NCBI GenBank assembly: GCA_964500895.1
Contig: CAZCQP010000001.1
Span: 116,336 to 180,335, forward strand
Direction: 5' to 3'
Source: CAZCQP01 sp964500895
GTDB taxonomy: Bacteria; Bacillota; Clostridia; Lachnospirales; JAISER01
Length of the DNA: 64,000 nt
A model generated the notes under the pieces. The model saw nothing but the letters and a program-made list of their open reading frames with translations. It ran no database searches and was not told the DNA's origin. Positions 49,655-58,982 of this stretch are shown in pieces. Every line of letters starts with the position of its first letter. Within the stretch, counting starts at the first letter, position 1. The position numbers were made by a program, and so were the translations under genes.

Positions 49655-50638
49655 CTATTCCTCCTTCTCTATAAATGAAGTGATTTGAATGGCGTTTTTG
49701 TTTCTGCTGGTACCGGGCTTGCCCTGGAATTTCAGCAAGTTTCCTACCATCACATTCAAATCCGATGTTATATAAGAATCCAGCGGAATGATGTCGCCCA
49801 CCTGCAGGTGTACAAAATCCCTTACTGTAATACTGGTTTGGCCAAGCACGGCAGATACAGGCACCTGGGTTGTTTCCAACCGCAATTCCAACTCGTCCCG
49901 GTATGCCTGGGTATCTTCTTCGTCTTTTTGTGCAAACCAAAACTTGGTGTTCAGCCGTTCCATGATGGACTCTACAGCCAAGTGTGGAATGCAGAAGTTC
50001 AGCAACCCTTCAGAGCTACCAATCTTCATGCTTAAAGTGACCAACGCTGTCATTTCATTGGGCGATACAATTTGAGCAAATTGAGAATTTGTTTCAATTT
50101 TGCTCAATTTCGGTGTCAGGTGAACCACATTGTCCCACGGTTCGACCAAATAATTCAGCATTTGGGCGATAATCCGCTCTAACAATATGATTTCTATTTC
50201 CGAAAAATCTCGGATTTTTTTCATGGTGACACCTGCGCCGCCCAAAATCCTATCTATGATAGAATACCCTATGTTGGCAGACATTTCAAGTAAAATCGTA
50301 CCTTTTAAGGGCTGAAACTCCAACAATGCCAAAATTACCGGGTTTACCATAGAGTTGTTAAATTCTTTATAGGTAATTTGCTCTGAATTCACCACCTCTA
50401 ACGCACAGGTTGTGCGCATATAGCCCGTTAAAAATGACGAAACCATCCGAGAGAAGTTATCAAAAATGATTTCCAGCGTGCGCAACTGTTCTTTGTTAAA
50501 CTTGGACGGCCGGGTAAAATCATAATTTCTGGCTTCTTTTGTGGTGGGTGTTGCGGGCACCACCAATTTGTCTGCGGAACCACTGTTTAGCGCATTCAAC
50601 AGCTCGTCAATTTCGCTTTGAGATAATATGTCGCCCAT
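49655..50638 (-). CDS. fliM: Flagellar motor switch protein FliM
   Basis: 327 residues: the CheY-binding peptide 'MGDILSQSEIDELLNAL', the CheC-like middle domain without phosphatase residues and the C-terminal SpoA domain. 'YDFTRPSKFNKEQLRTLE' is the family hallmark. It is the C-ring component that receives CheY-P. The start lies after AGGTG. Confidence 0.96.
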   Translation of the reverse strand: MGDILSQSEIDELLNALNSGSADKLVVPATPTTKEARNYDFTRPSKFNKEQLRTLEIIFDNFSRMVSSFLTGYMRTTCALEVVNSEQITYKEFNNSMVNPVILALLEFQPLKGTILLEMSANIGYSIIDRILGGAGVTMKKIRDFSEIEIILLERIIAQMLNYLVEPWDNVVHLTPKLSKIETNSQFAQIVSPNEMTALVTLSMKIGSSEGLLNFCIPHLAVESIMERLNTKFWFAQKDEEDTQAYRDELELRLETTQVPVSAVLGQTSITVRDFVHLQVGDIIPLDSYITSDLNVMVGNLLKFQGKPGTSRNKNAIQITSFIEKEE

Positions 50639-50660
50639 GTTTTACACCTGCCCGTACGAT

Positions 50661-51149
50661 TTATTCTATATAAAAATCACTGATATATACTTGATAAATC
50701 AAGTTGTTTTTAAAAGTATCCTGCAACCGGGCCAATATTTCATTGGACAAAGCCGTTTCACTATCCTGGGATTGCAGTTCCTCAAAAGTTTTGTTGCGAA
50801 TGGTAGAAAGGCAAATGTCCCGTACAATGCTTTCCTGGGAAGTGAGCTGCTGTACCAGCAGCGGGCTTTCTTTTTTGTCTGTGTTGTTCACGCCCACACT
50901 CAAGCTTACGCTTATAATATGGGACAGGCCATCCACCCCTGCTTTTAAGTTTGTGCTGATGGGTTTTGTTAAAGGCACCAGGGTAACGTCACCTATGGGC
51001 AGTGTGGCCATGCTGCCGATGTCGTTATTGGCATTTTTGCCACTGTTTTGCATAAAACGCACCAGGGTGAAGCCTAAAAACCCCATGGCGCTTAATAGAA
51101 TAACCAAAAGTGCGATGATTACAACCATTAATATTTTGTTCTTTTCCAA
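50661..51149 (-). CDS. fliL: Flagellar basal body protein FliL
   Basis: 162 residues with one N-terminal membrane helix (about 7-30) and an extracellular FliL domain ending 'NNLIYQVYISDFYIE'-like. It surrounds the stator units and supports torque. Located between motB and fliM. Confidence 0.92.
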   Translation of the reverse strand: MEKNKILMVVIIALLVILLSAMGFLGFTLVRFMQNSGKNANNDIGSMATLPIGDVTLVPLTKPISTNLKAGVDGLSHIISVSLSVGVNNTDKKESPLLVQQLTSQESIVRDICLSTIRNKTFEELQSQDSETALSNEILARLQDTFKNNLIYQVYISDFYIE

Positions 51150-51163
51150 TTTTATCTCCCCTT

Positions 51164-51946
51164 TTAACGTTCTCCTGCGTTTTCGGACATATACTTGCTT
51201 TTAACCAAAATTTCAACACGTCTGTTTTTGGCTTTATTTTCAGGGGTGTCGTTGGGTGCAACAGGGGCATACTCCCCTTTACCCATAGCCCCAATCTGGG
51301 CGGGGTCATAACCTTTTTGGTTTACAAAAAACTCTAAAACCGCAATGGCTCTGGCCGAGGATAAATACCAGTTACTGGGGTACTGGGGGGTGTTGATGGG
51401 GTCCGAGTCCGTATGTCCTTCAATTTGAATGGCGCTATCCGGGTACTTGCTCAACTCTGTGGCCACCATATCCAGTACTGGAATGGCTTCCGGCTTTAAG
51501 TTGGCTCGGCCTTTGTCAAACAAAATGCCTTCTGTAAAGGTTATCAGCACACCTTGGTCTGTTATTTCAGCTTTTACCTGGTTGTTAATGTTTTGTTCTG
51601 CAAAGTACGTTTTAAAATTCGTGGTCATTTGCTGCATTTCCTGCTGGGCTTGCTGCAGCCGTGCATTTTGCACCATGTTGGAGGAAGCGTTTTGGCTTCT
51701 TACCACACTGGGCATTTGCATAATGCCGTTGCCGTACAGGTCTTTAATGGATTCTTTGCCCCCCGTCATGTTGATGCTGATGGGCATACCCATAAAGGAA
51801 GCAGCCATGGCTTCAAACTTGGCAGCATCCACCGTAGACATGGCAAAGAGCAAAACGAAAAAGCAAAGCAAGAGGGTTACCATATCCCCGTAGGTATTCA
51901 TATACTCCGGGGCACCCTTTTTTACTTCTTCCGGTTTTTTTTCCAT
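51164..51946 (-). CDS. motB: Motor stator protein MotB
   Basis: 260 residues. The single membrane helix with the proton- or sodium-binding Asp is replaced by 'NTYGDMVTLLLCFFVLLFAM' in the usual form (Asp in 'YGDMVT'). An OmpA-like peptidoglycan-binding domain (about 130-250) carries 'IEGHTDSDPINT' and 'NRRVEILVKSK'. Its start overlaps the motA stop as TAATG. Confidence 0.95.
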   Translation of the reverse strand: MEKKPEEVKKGAPEYMNTYGDMVTLLLCFFVLLFAMSTVDAAKFEAMAASFMGMPISINMTGGKESIKDLYGNGIMQMPSVVRSQNASSNMVQNARLQQAQQEMQQMTTNFKTYFAEQNINNQVKAEITDQGVLITFTEGILFDKGRANLKPEAIPVLDMVATELSKYPDSAIQIEGHTDSDPINTPQYPSNWYLSSARAIAVLEFFVNQKGYDPAQIGAMGKGEYAPVAPNDTPENKAKNRRVEILVKSKYMSENAGER

Positions 51947-52746
51947 TAGCGTTCACCAGCCCCAGCCCCTGTACCCTGTACTGTATCCCTAATGCCGGGT
52001 GCAAGGAATGATTTAAGTTTTTCTTCAATAATGCGAGGGTTTTCGCCAGCCTGAATGGAAAGCATCCCTTCAATTAAAACTTCTTTAATCAGCGCTTCTT
52101 CATCAGAATAAATTTTAAGCTTGTTGGCAAAAGGGTTGGCAAAAAAGTTCGCCAGTACCGTACCATAAAAGGTGGTTACCAACGCTACAGACATTTTAGG
52201 GCCAATGGAACTTGGGTCACTTAACGATTGTAACATAAGGATAAGACCAATCAACGTACCAATCATCCCCCAGGCGGGGCCTACAGAACCAAAAAACTCC
52301 CATACCGCTTTCACGTTGCTATGCCTGTTGCCAATGTAAACCAGTTCTGTTTCCATAATGGAACGGGTAAGCTCCGGGTCTGTGCCGTCTACAATGAGCA
52401 TAATGCCTTTTTCAAGGAAGCTGTCGTCTAAAGCCTTGGCCGATTCTTCCAGGGCTAAAATACCTTCTTTTCTGGCCAGGTTGGCCAAACGGATAATCAC
52501 GTCTATGGCTGCGGCCGGTTCCAGTTTTGGGGGGTTAAAAACCAACTTTGCCGCTTTCAGTGCACCCAAAATATCCGGCAAGGGGTAAGCAATTAAAACA
52601 GAGGCGCTTGCCCCGCCTAATACAACCATGATGGACGGAGGGTCTACAAAGCTCATAACGCCCGCAAAGTTGCCAACCGTTAAGAAGATAGAAAGAATAA
52701 TAAATACCCAACCTGAAATTATCCCAATAAGCGATGCAATATCCAA
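51946..52746 (-). CDS. motA: Motor stator protein MotA
   Basis: 266 residues with four membrane helices (about 8-28, 33-52, 150-175 and 180-205) and the signature 'GPAWGMIGTLIGLILMLQSL'. It forms the ion-driven stator with MotB. The motA-motB pair between flbD and fliL follows the clostridial arrangement. Confidence 0.96.
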   Translation of the reverse strand: MDIASLIGIISGWVFIILSIFLTVGNFAGVMSFVDPPSIMVVLGGASASVLIAYPLPDILGALKAAKLVFNPPKLEPAAAIDVIIRLANLARKEGILALEESAKALDDSFLEKGIMLIVDGTDPELTRSIMETELVYIGNRHSNVKAVWEFFGSVGPAWGMIGTLIGLILMLQSLSDPSSIGPKMSVALVTTFYGTVLANFFANPFANKLKIYSDEEALIKEVLIEGMLSIQAGENPRIIEEKLKSFLAPGIRDTVQGTGAGAGER

Positions 52747-52758
52747 GCGCGTTTCCCC

Positions 52759-52956
52759 CTACTCTTTATACTCGTGTGAGAATATTTTTCTACTGTATGC
52801 AATAACTTTATCTATCACTTCATCCACTGACTCTGTGGCAATCACTTTATGCCCCGTGGTCATGGTTATCGTCGTATCCGGAGTTGCTTCTATGGTTTCA
52901 ATGTGGTTGGCGTTAATCACCATTTCCTTGCCGTTTAACCTTGTTATCCAAATCAT
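52759..52956 (-). CDS. flbD: FlbD/SwrD-family flagellar protein
   Basis: 65 residues from ATG 52956, 6 bases after GGAGGG. 'MIWITRLNGKEMVINANHIE' is the family signature. The Bacillus counterpart SwrD raises motor torque for swarming. It sits immediately before motA, which fits that role. It ends in TAG. Confidence 0.93.
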   Translation of the reverse strand: MIWITRLNGKEMVINANHIETIEATPDTTITMTTGHKVIATESVDEVIDKVIAYSRKIFSHEYKE

Positions 52957-53014
52957 GGTTTTCCCTCCAAGGGTATTCAACACTTAGGGTTTGTTTTACT
53001 TTGGTTCTTGTAAT

Positions 53015-53057
53015 TGGTAATTGGCAGGCGGCTTTTACAGCCACCTACCAATTACCA
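53015..53057 (-). promoter_or_regulatory. Long hairpin between flgE and flbD
   Basis: TGGTAATTGG-AGG-GGC pairs with its complement over 18 positions with two G-T/A-C variations and a 7-nt loop. There is no U-tract after it, so it is more likely an mRNA-stabilising or processing structure than a terminator. Confidence 0.7.
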
Positions 53058-53063
53058 CATGCA

Positions 53064-54527
53064 TTAACGTTTCAAATTAACCAGTTCTTGTAACATATCA
53101 TCGGAAGTGGAAATCACTCTGGAATTGGCCTGGAAGCCTCTTTGGGTGGTAATCATTTCGGTAAACTCCGCAGACAAGTCTACGTTGGACATTTCCAAAA
53201 CGCCGCCCATCATTTTGCCGCCGCCGGACTGCACTTCTTCCCCAACACCGTCAAAATCGCCAGAGTTGGCCGTTACCACAAACAAGTTGTCGCCCACTTT
53301 TTCAAGGCCCGCCGGGTTTGCAAACCGGGCCACAGGAATTTGGCCTAAAAGCCGCAGTTCATCGTTGGAATAGCGGCCCATAATCTTGCCGTCGCTACCA
53401 ATGGAAATGCCTGTAAGCGCACCCCGCTTGTTGCCGTCTTTGCGCACCACTTTGGGATTGGCTGTATCGGCCGTTTGGGTCATCTTGCCGAATTTGAGGT
53501 TGATTTCTCCATTGGCGCCTTTACCAAAAGTGGCTCCAGGGACTAATGCAGCTAAAACACTTGCATTGGTTGTGTCTGCCTTAAAATTGATGACAAAATC
53601 CGTAACACCTGCTGCCGGAGCCGTACCCCCAGCGGGCGTAGCACGCACCATTTTACCATTTGTATCAAATTCCATTGTGGCCACATCTGCAAAAATTGGG
53701 TCGGGCAAAGGAAAAGCAGACTTGCCTACCACGCTAATGGTCACTGGTGTGGTGGCTGTTCCAGGCGCAACCTTCAGTTCAACTGCTGCTTTTGTTTTAT
53801 CTCCTTCGGGGTAAGCCAAATTGCCTACCTGGTACTTCCAGTAACCTGGGGTTGTGCCTACGGCAGGAGTATATATATATTTCACATCCACCACGTACTT
53901 AGTACCCACACTGTCGTAAATCTCCATGGTAGAGGTGCGTTCAGGTGTGGTGTCTGCATTTAAGTTGCCTTCAAACTCATACATGGTGGAAGGTTTAGGC
54001 ATCACATATTGTTTGTCCCCGCCTACCGTCAACGGTTTAGTCGTACCTTTTTGAATGATATACTGGCCATAAGTTGGGGATGTGGTGTTGGTATCTAACA
54101 CAGCATCCCAGCCCATTACCCGCATACCGGAACCTGCCATAACCAGGTTGCCTTCTTTATCCAAGTCCAACGCACCAGCACGGGTGAAGTACGTTCCGCT
54201 GGCATCCCCAACAATGAGGAAGCCGTCGCCTTGAATCATTACGTCGAAAGGATTGTCTGTACGTTGTGCAGCCCCTGTGGTCATAATCTTACCAATGGAA
54301 GCCACGTTGGCACCTAAGCCCACTTGCATGGGGTTTACACCGCCGCGGCCTGTTACCGGGTTGGCTCCGCTGGCACCGGCCACGGTCTGGCTGAATATTT
54401 CACTGAACGTTACCCGCCCGGCTTTAAAGCCGGTGGTGTTCACGTTGGAAATGTTGTTTGCAATAACGTCCATTTTTGTTTGGTGTACCCGCAAGCCGGA
54501 TACCCCAGAGAACAACGAACGCATCAT
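53064..54527 (-). CDS. flgE: Flagellar hook protein FlgE
   Basis: 487 residues. The N-terminal rod/hook motif 'LFSGVSGLRVHQTKMDVIANNISNVN' (split here only for description) and the C-terminal 'VDLSAEFTEMITTQRGFQAN' are both intact and pair as coiled coils in the hook. The variable domain is long. It polymerises on FlgD-capped rods. AAAGGGGG precedes the ATG. Confidence 0.95.
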   Translation of the reverse strand: MMRSLFSGVSGLRVHQTKMDVIANNISNVNTTGFKAGRVTFSEIFSQTVAGASGANPVTGRGGVNPMQVGLGANVASIGKIMTTGAAQRTDNPFDVMIQGDGFLIVGDASGTYFTRAGALDLDKEGNLVMAGSGMRVMGWDAVLDTNTTSPTYGQYIIQKGTTKPLTVGGDKQYVMPKPSTMYEFEGNLNADTTPERTSTMEIYDSVGTKYVVDVKYIYTPAVGTTPGYWKYQVGNLAYPEGDKTKAAVELKVAPGTATTPVTISVVGKSAFPLPDPIFADVATMEFDTNGKMVRATPAGGTAPAAGVTDFVINFKADTTNASVLAALVPGATFGKGANGEINLKFGKMTQTADTANPKVVRKDGNKRGALTGISIGSDGKIMGRYSNDELRLLGQIPVARFANPAGLEKVGDNLFVVTANSGDFDGVGEEVQSGGGKMMGGVLEMSNVDLSAEFTEMITTQRGFQANSRVISTSDDMLQELVNLKR

Positions 54528-54636
54528 AGGAATGACCCCCTTTTAATAAAATGCCTGGCTGTCTTAAAGTTTATTCCTTCTGTCGTTCGGGAATAAGAAG
54601 CCCCCTTGAATCTTTCATGTTGAAAGAAGGTCCGGC

Positions 54637-55035
54637 TTAGACAATGACAGCCCCGTCAATATTTGTAAATATGTTTTCCTGTTGGCTATGGATGGCCGTC
54701 ACCACGGTTCTGCTTCGCACGTTGACAACCAAAGCCACATTGTCTACAAACACCAGAGAATCCTTAATGCCCTTGGCATACGCTTTGTTCACGCCTTCTT
54801 CCACCCGTTTAATTTGGTCGTGGTTCAGGGCAATGTCTCTGGTATTTAAACGCATACTGGCATGTTTGGAAAACTGCAACGGCTGCGCTTGAACCTGTGT
54901 TTGGGCTTGCGCAATGGTCTGGCTTAAAATGTTGTTAAAGCCCCCGTTTGCGGTTTTTTGCATAGTTGCTGCCGATTGAGCCCCGCTGGATTTTTCTTCC
55001 GCCGGCCGTATGACGCTGTTTGGAAGTATGCGCAT
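54637..55035 (-). CDS. TIGR02530-family flagellar operon protein
   Basis: 132 residues from ATG 55035, with AGGTGGTG upstream. The conserved C-terminal part 'FSKHASMRLNTRDI' and 'DSLVFVDNVALVVNVRSRTV' matches the small protein found between flgD and flgE in Firmicutes. The function is not established; a role in hook assembly is assumed from position. Confidence 0.85.
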   Translation of the reverse strand: MRILPNSVIRPAEEKSSGAQSAATMQKTANGGFNNILSQTIAQAQTQVQAQPLQFSKHASMRLNTRDIALNHDQIKRVEEGVNKAYAKGIKDSLVFVDNVALVVNVRSRTVVTAIHSQQENIFTNIDGAVIV

Positions 55036-55072
55036 GGTTATCACCACCTATCTTCATTGACTGTAGGTTGTT

Positions 55073-56089
55073 TTATTCTTCGTCCATTTTCAAGCCCTTA
55101 AATGCGCCAAAGTTAATTTCGCCCACTGGCTGGTCTTCGCTATTCACCACTTGCAAGAATGGATTGCCGCCACGAATGATAACGCCAGCTACTTTGCCGG
55201 TTATACTGTCGTAAGATGCATTTTGGCCAATATAGCGCAGTGCATCGCAGGTTAAGCCAATGTTTTTCACATAAACCTTTTCCCCAGAAACATTTAAGAA
55301 AGGTGCATTGTCTTTGATTTCCACCTTGGTGACTGTGCCGGTGATTTGTTTCTTTTCGTCGCCAGCGCCAACCACAGCGGAAATGGTGCTGCCGATTAAC
55401 GGCATTTCGTTGTCGGAAACAGAAATAACTTCTTTGCCGTAAATTTCCTGGTTGTTCACAATTAAAACAGGCACCCCATTTTTGTCGAACTTCAGGTAAT
55501 CCACTTTGCCTTCTACAAAGCCTGTAATCTCTTTCTTTTCGTTGGTGGTAATGGCCTGAACATACTTGCCAATTAAGCCCAAATTCTGGCTGGTGGCCAT
55601 GTTGGAGCTTAAGCTGCCAATGCTGTTTGCCAGGCTGTCTGAAAACACCAGCTGCACTTTGTTCAGCGGCACTTCTTTTTCTTCCACCATCAAATACGGC
55701 TCACCGCTACGCATCTTCACATAGTCCACGTTGCCCAGTATTTCATTGTAAAGGCCGGTTTTTTCATCCACCACCTCGGCGTAAATGGATTTGCCAATCA
55801 TGCCGAAAGCTTGCGAATGGGAAAAGGACTTGCTCATGTTTTGCATTTGTTCCAATGTGGTAAATTGGGCCATTTGCGCCAACATGTCTTTATTGTCCAC
55901 CGGGTCTAGGGGGTCTTGATTTTGCATTTGAACCAGCAACAGCTTTAAGAATGCATCTTTGTCCAGTTCATTGCTGGGCTTTCGGGTAACCGCATTTGAA
56001 TCTGTTGCTTCCGCCCGCTCTGTGTTTAAATCGTAACCGAACCATAAAGCTTCATCTTTTTTTGTTGCATTGCTCACTGGGTCTGCCAT
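55073..56089 (-). CDS. flgD: Hook cap/assembly protein FlgD with a four-fold repeat extension
   Basis: 338 residues, much longer than Bacillus FlgD (about 140). The N-terminal FlgD domain shows 'DAFLKLLLVQMQNQDPLDP' and 'AQFTTLEQMQNM'. It is followed by four similar units of about 55 residues beginning 'MIGKSIYAEV', 'LIGKYVQAIT', 'LIGSTISAVV' and 'YIGQNASYDS', each ending in a 'P(Y/V/F)L.V' strand. These resemble repeated small beta-barrels. It caps the growing hook. The start is preceded by GGAGGTG. Confidence 0.92.
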   Translation of the reverse strand: MADPVSNATKKDEALWFGYDLNTERAEATDSNAVTRKPSNELDKDAFLKLLLVQMQNQDPLDPVDNKDMLAQMAQFTTLEQMQNMSKSFSHSQAFGMIGKSIYAEVVDEKTGLYNEILGNVDYVKMRSGEPYLMVEEKEVPLNKVQLVFSDSLANSIGSLSSNMATSQNLGLIGKYVQAITTNEKKEITGFVEGKVDYLKFDKNGVPVLIVNNQEIYGKEVISVSDNEMPLIGSTISAVVGAGDEKKQITGTVTKVEIKDNAPFLNVSGEKVYVKNIGLTCDALRYIGQNASYDSITGKVAGVIIRGGNPFLQVVNSEDQPVGEINFGAFKGLKMDEE

Positions 56090-56106
56090 ATTTTCACCTC
56101 CTATTG

Positions 56107-57591
56107 CTATGCTTGGTATTCCACGCTGTTGTTATAAACCGCCTTTGTATCTACCCCAATAGGTTCCCCTTCTATTTCCTGGGAAATGCCATTAATAAGC
56201 TGGCTAATTCTATGGGCGGACTTTTGCTGGCCGGCGATGAATTGCCGCATCCGCTCGTCCTGTCGGTTTTCCCCTACAGATACGGAAAGCTGGGCCACTT
56301 GCAGCCCTTGTTGGGAAAGGGTGTCTTTCAGCTGGTTAAAGTTGGATTCAATCACTTCTTTCACCCGCTGGCTTTCGGCTACAAAATGGGCGGTGACAAT
56401 GCCGTTCTCTGTGGCCACTTTCATGGACACATCCCCCAAATGTTCGGGCTTTAAGGTGATGCGCATTTCAGAAACGTTGCCCTTAATTTCCACCTTCATG
56501 CGCTCTACCAGCTGGTTCACCACGTCTTGGGTGTTCAGCGTGCTCATGGCTTGCGCCTTGGCCGTGGCTTTGCTTAGCTGCGCCACTGGGGTTTCCGCCA
56601 TGACTTGCGCATTCAGTTGCACGTCTTTAGGGGTGGTGGTTTCCGTTGCTACAGGCTCCATGGCGTTTGGTAAAGGCTTTTGCTCCGCTTGATGGCCATG
56701 CTGCTGTGCTTTCCCTTCTCCGCCTGTATTGCCCGTTCCAGAAGCATCTGCATTCCCCTCAACCTTTAACCCTTCTTCACCCAATACAAGCGGTTCAGTG
56801 GTGTTGGTTGCGCCTTCTTTTTCTGCAACAGTCTGCGTGTGCACAGGTTGTGAAACGGTAACCTCAGCCTTAGCAGTTGGTGCTGTTTCCTGCATGGGCG
56901 CAGTCTGTTGGGTTTGCTGGGTCGTATCTTGAACCATAGTCTCCGGTACGCCGTTTTGGGCAATGTCCTGCAACATCTGTTGAATGCTGGCCATCACGTC
57001 TTTAATGTTTGGCACATTCAGAAGTTCCACCGGTGACTGCACCTGATACACGGCCTGTAACAACTTGTTTAAATTGTCTTTCTCCAACAAGTCTGCGGGG
57101 GTTAACCCTAAAGCATCCAACATACCTGCAAGCTTTTCTTCTGGCATTTCCAGTATGGCAGAAAGTTGTAACAATATTGTGTCATCAACTGGGCTTGTTG
57201 CTTCCGCCGACGGTTCTGCCGCAGGGGTTACCGTCTGCTGGGCTTGGATTACCTCTTTTGAAGGCTGGTCTTGCTGGGTTACCGGTGCTGTCTGTTCTGC
57301 GGGTTTGGTATCCTGAACGTTTGACACTTGGTCTTGCTTGGAGGCACTGTCCGCAGAAGCCGGTTGGGCTGCTTTACCTTTGGCTTTAGGTTTTGGCTTT
57401 GGGGTTGCTTTTCCCTGCTGGGTTGCCTTCTCCGTTTTTTTGCTTCGATAGGCCGTGTCTCCGCTAGACTTTTTGTCTAGTTCTTTACCGAACACGTTTT
57501 CAAACTGGTGCGTGTTAACCTTTAGCCCTTTTGCTGGCTTGGCGTTTTCAAGCTTGGTTTCCAAGTTTTGAAGCAGTTGGCTTATATTCAT
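56107..57591 (-). CDS. fliK: Hook-length control protein FliK
   Basis: 494 residues from ATG 57591 (AAGGAGGTG upstream). A long Gln/Thr/Pro/Ala-rich N-terminal ruler region (about 1-370) is followed by the folded C-terminal domain 'RITLKPEHLGDVSMKV', with helix 'VKEVIESNFNQLKDTLSQQG'. It measures the hook and triggers the FlhB switch. It ends with TAG, and a second TAG follows two codons later. Confidence 0.92.
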   Translation of the reverse strand: MNISQLLQNLETKLENAKPAKGLKVNTHQFENVFGKELDKKSSGDTAYRSKKTEKATQQGKATPKPKPKAKGKAAQPASADSASKQDQVSNVQDTKPAEQTAPVTQQDQPSKEVIQAQQTVTPAAEPSAEATSPVDDTILLQLSAILEMPEEKLAGMLDALGLTPADLLEKDNLNKLLQAVYQVQSPVELLNVPNIKDVMASIQQMLQDIAQNGVPETMVQDTTQQTQQTAPMQETAPTAKAEVTVSQPVHTQTVAEKEGATNTTEPLVLGEEGLKVEGNADASGTGNTGGEGKAQQHGHQAEQKPLPNAMEPVATETTTPKDVQLNAQVMAETPVAQLSKATAKAQAMSTLNTQDVVNQLVERMKVEIKGNVSEMRITLKPEHLGDVSMKVATENGIVTAHFVAESQRVKEVIESNFNQLKDTLSQQGLQVAQLSVSVGENRQDERMRQFIAGQQKSAHRISQLINGISQEIEGEPIGVDTKAVYNNSVEYQA

Positions 57592-57640
57592 TTTCTCACC
57601 TCCTTTCAAGCGTTGGATTATATCCATTGTTTATTGGTGC

Positions 57641-58480
57641 TTAGGGCTGGGGTGGAGCCATTTGCTTCACAACAGACGCCGCCATCACAGGGTCCATGGC
57701 GGCCAGAATGCCGCCGCTTGATGCGCTGTCTAAGCTATTCAGAATGAGCACCACCAAATTCATATCCGTTCTGGCCAGTTCCCCCAAAACTTTTGCGCCT
57801 TGGGTTGCGTCCATAGCCTGGATGGTATTCATATACTTTTTAAAATCTTTGGACTGTTGAGCGGTACTTACAGCTTCTTTATAAAGGGTTTCCGCATTTT
57901 CGGGGCTTATTTGCTCATAGAAGCTGGCGTAAGCGGCCGGGTTGTTTTCTGCAATCATCTGGTCAAACTTGGCTTTGTCATCTTTAAACTGCACCTGCTG
58001 GGCTTCCAATTCTTGCAGCCGGGTCAGTTCATCGGTGTAAAGCTTCACTCTGTCTTGCATGCTTTGGTTCTCGGTGGTTAAAGCGTCCACTTGCTGCTGC
58101 AAGGTGTTGATGGTGTTTTTCAGTTCCCCCACAGAAGCATTGGCGTATGGGTCGTCGGGGGAAGCTGGGGCTTCCGTTTTCACCAGGTTGCCTACTATGG
58201 GTAATTTCTGTATGGTGGGCACAACATACCGGCTTCTAATGCCAAATACATCAAAAAACAGCCCTGCGCCTATGCCACCCACCAGCAATAAAGCCAACAA
58301 TACCGGCAACAACTTTCCTTTGCGCCCTTTTTCTCTTTGTCTTCTAGCCTTTTTTTCTTGCTTTTCCATCAGCTTTTGTGCCTTTTTATCCAGCGGCTGG
58401 GCTTGCTCCTGGCTTTCATTGGGAGCAACATGTTCAATTAAATCAACAGGTGCTTCTTTCTTTGGGTTTTTTACAGCCAT
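57641..58480 (-). CDS. MotE/YlxF-like flagellar protein with MgtE_N-type domain
   Basis: 279 residues from ATG 58480, 12 bases after GGAGG; an upstream ATG at 58498 includes that site. A charged N-terminus and a membrane helix (about 60-80) are followed by a coiled coil (about 125-175) and a C-terminal domain resembling MgtE_N/FliG-like helices ('ELARTDMNLVVLILNSLDSA'). Its position between fliJ and fliK equals Bacillus ylxF. It may contribute to the motor or export apparatus; the exact role is unsettled. Confidence 0.85.
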   Translation of the reverse strand: MAVKNPKKEAPVDLIEHVAPNESQEQAQPLDKKAQKLMEKQEKKARRQREKGRKGKLLPVLLALLLVGGIGAGLFFDVFGIRSRYVVPTIQKLPIVGNLVKTEAPASPDDPYANASVGELKNTINTLQQQVDALTTENQSMQDRVKLYTDELTRLQELEAQQVQFKDDKAKFDQMIAENNPAAYASFYEQISPENAETLYKEAVSTAQQSKDFKKYMNTIQAMDATQGAKVLGELARTDMNLVVLILNSLDSASSGGILAAMDPVMAASVVKQMAPPQP

Positions 58481-58484
58481 GTGT

Positions 58485-58952
58485 TTATGAACCTCCATTG
58501 CCCTCGCTATAGCGGTAACTTACAATCTCATCGGTGAGCCGCTGCTCATTGCGCTGTTGCTCCTTGTTAAACGTTTCATGTTCACGTTCTTTAACCTTTT
58601 CCAGCATTTTGCGCTCGTTCATCGATTGAATGAGGGCCATGCGTTTTTGCTCGGCTACGGCTTGGGCTTTTTGAATTTCCACATCCTGCAAAATAATTTT
58701 TTGCTTTAAAATGTTAATGTATCCGTGAATGCCCAGCACAGCATTGGGCCGAATGGTTACCGAATCCTGTTCGTTGTAAACCTGGTTGCGCAGCGCCTGA
58801 ACCTGGCTGTTTTTTTCCATCACCAGCAGCGCCTTTTTTTGCTTTTCCGCTTCCAGTGCCGTTAAGGCACGGCCATATTCCTGCTTCTTTAATTCTTCCA
58901 GTTTGTGCTTCACATTTAAAAAGCTTTGAAGCTTAAACGAAAATTTGGCCAC
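58485..58952 (-). CDS. fliJ: Flagellar export chaperone FliJ
   Basis: 155 residues from GTG 58952. It is a continuous antiparallel coiled coil with 'FKLQSFLNVKHKLEELKKQE' at the N-terminus. It links the FliI ATPase ring to FlhA. Located between fliI and the MotE-like gene. Confidence 0.92.
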   Translation of the reverse strand: MAKFSFKLQSFLNVKHKLEELKKQEYGRALTALEAEKQKKALLVMEKNSQVQALRNQVYNEQDSVTIRPNAVLGIHGYINILKQKIILQDVEIQKAQAVAEQKRMALIQSMNERKMLEKVKEREHETFNKEQQRNEQRLTDEIVSYRYSEGNGGS

Positions 58953-58982
58953 TACCCTCACCTACTACCTACTTGTTACACT

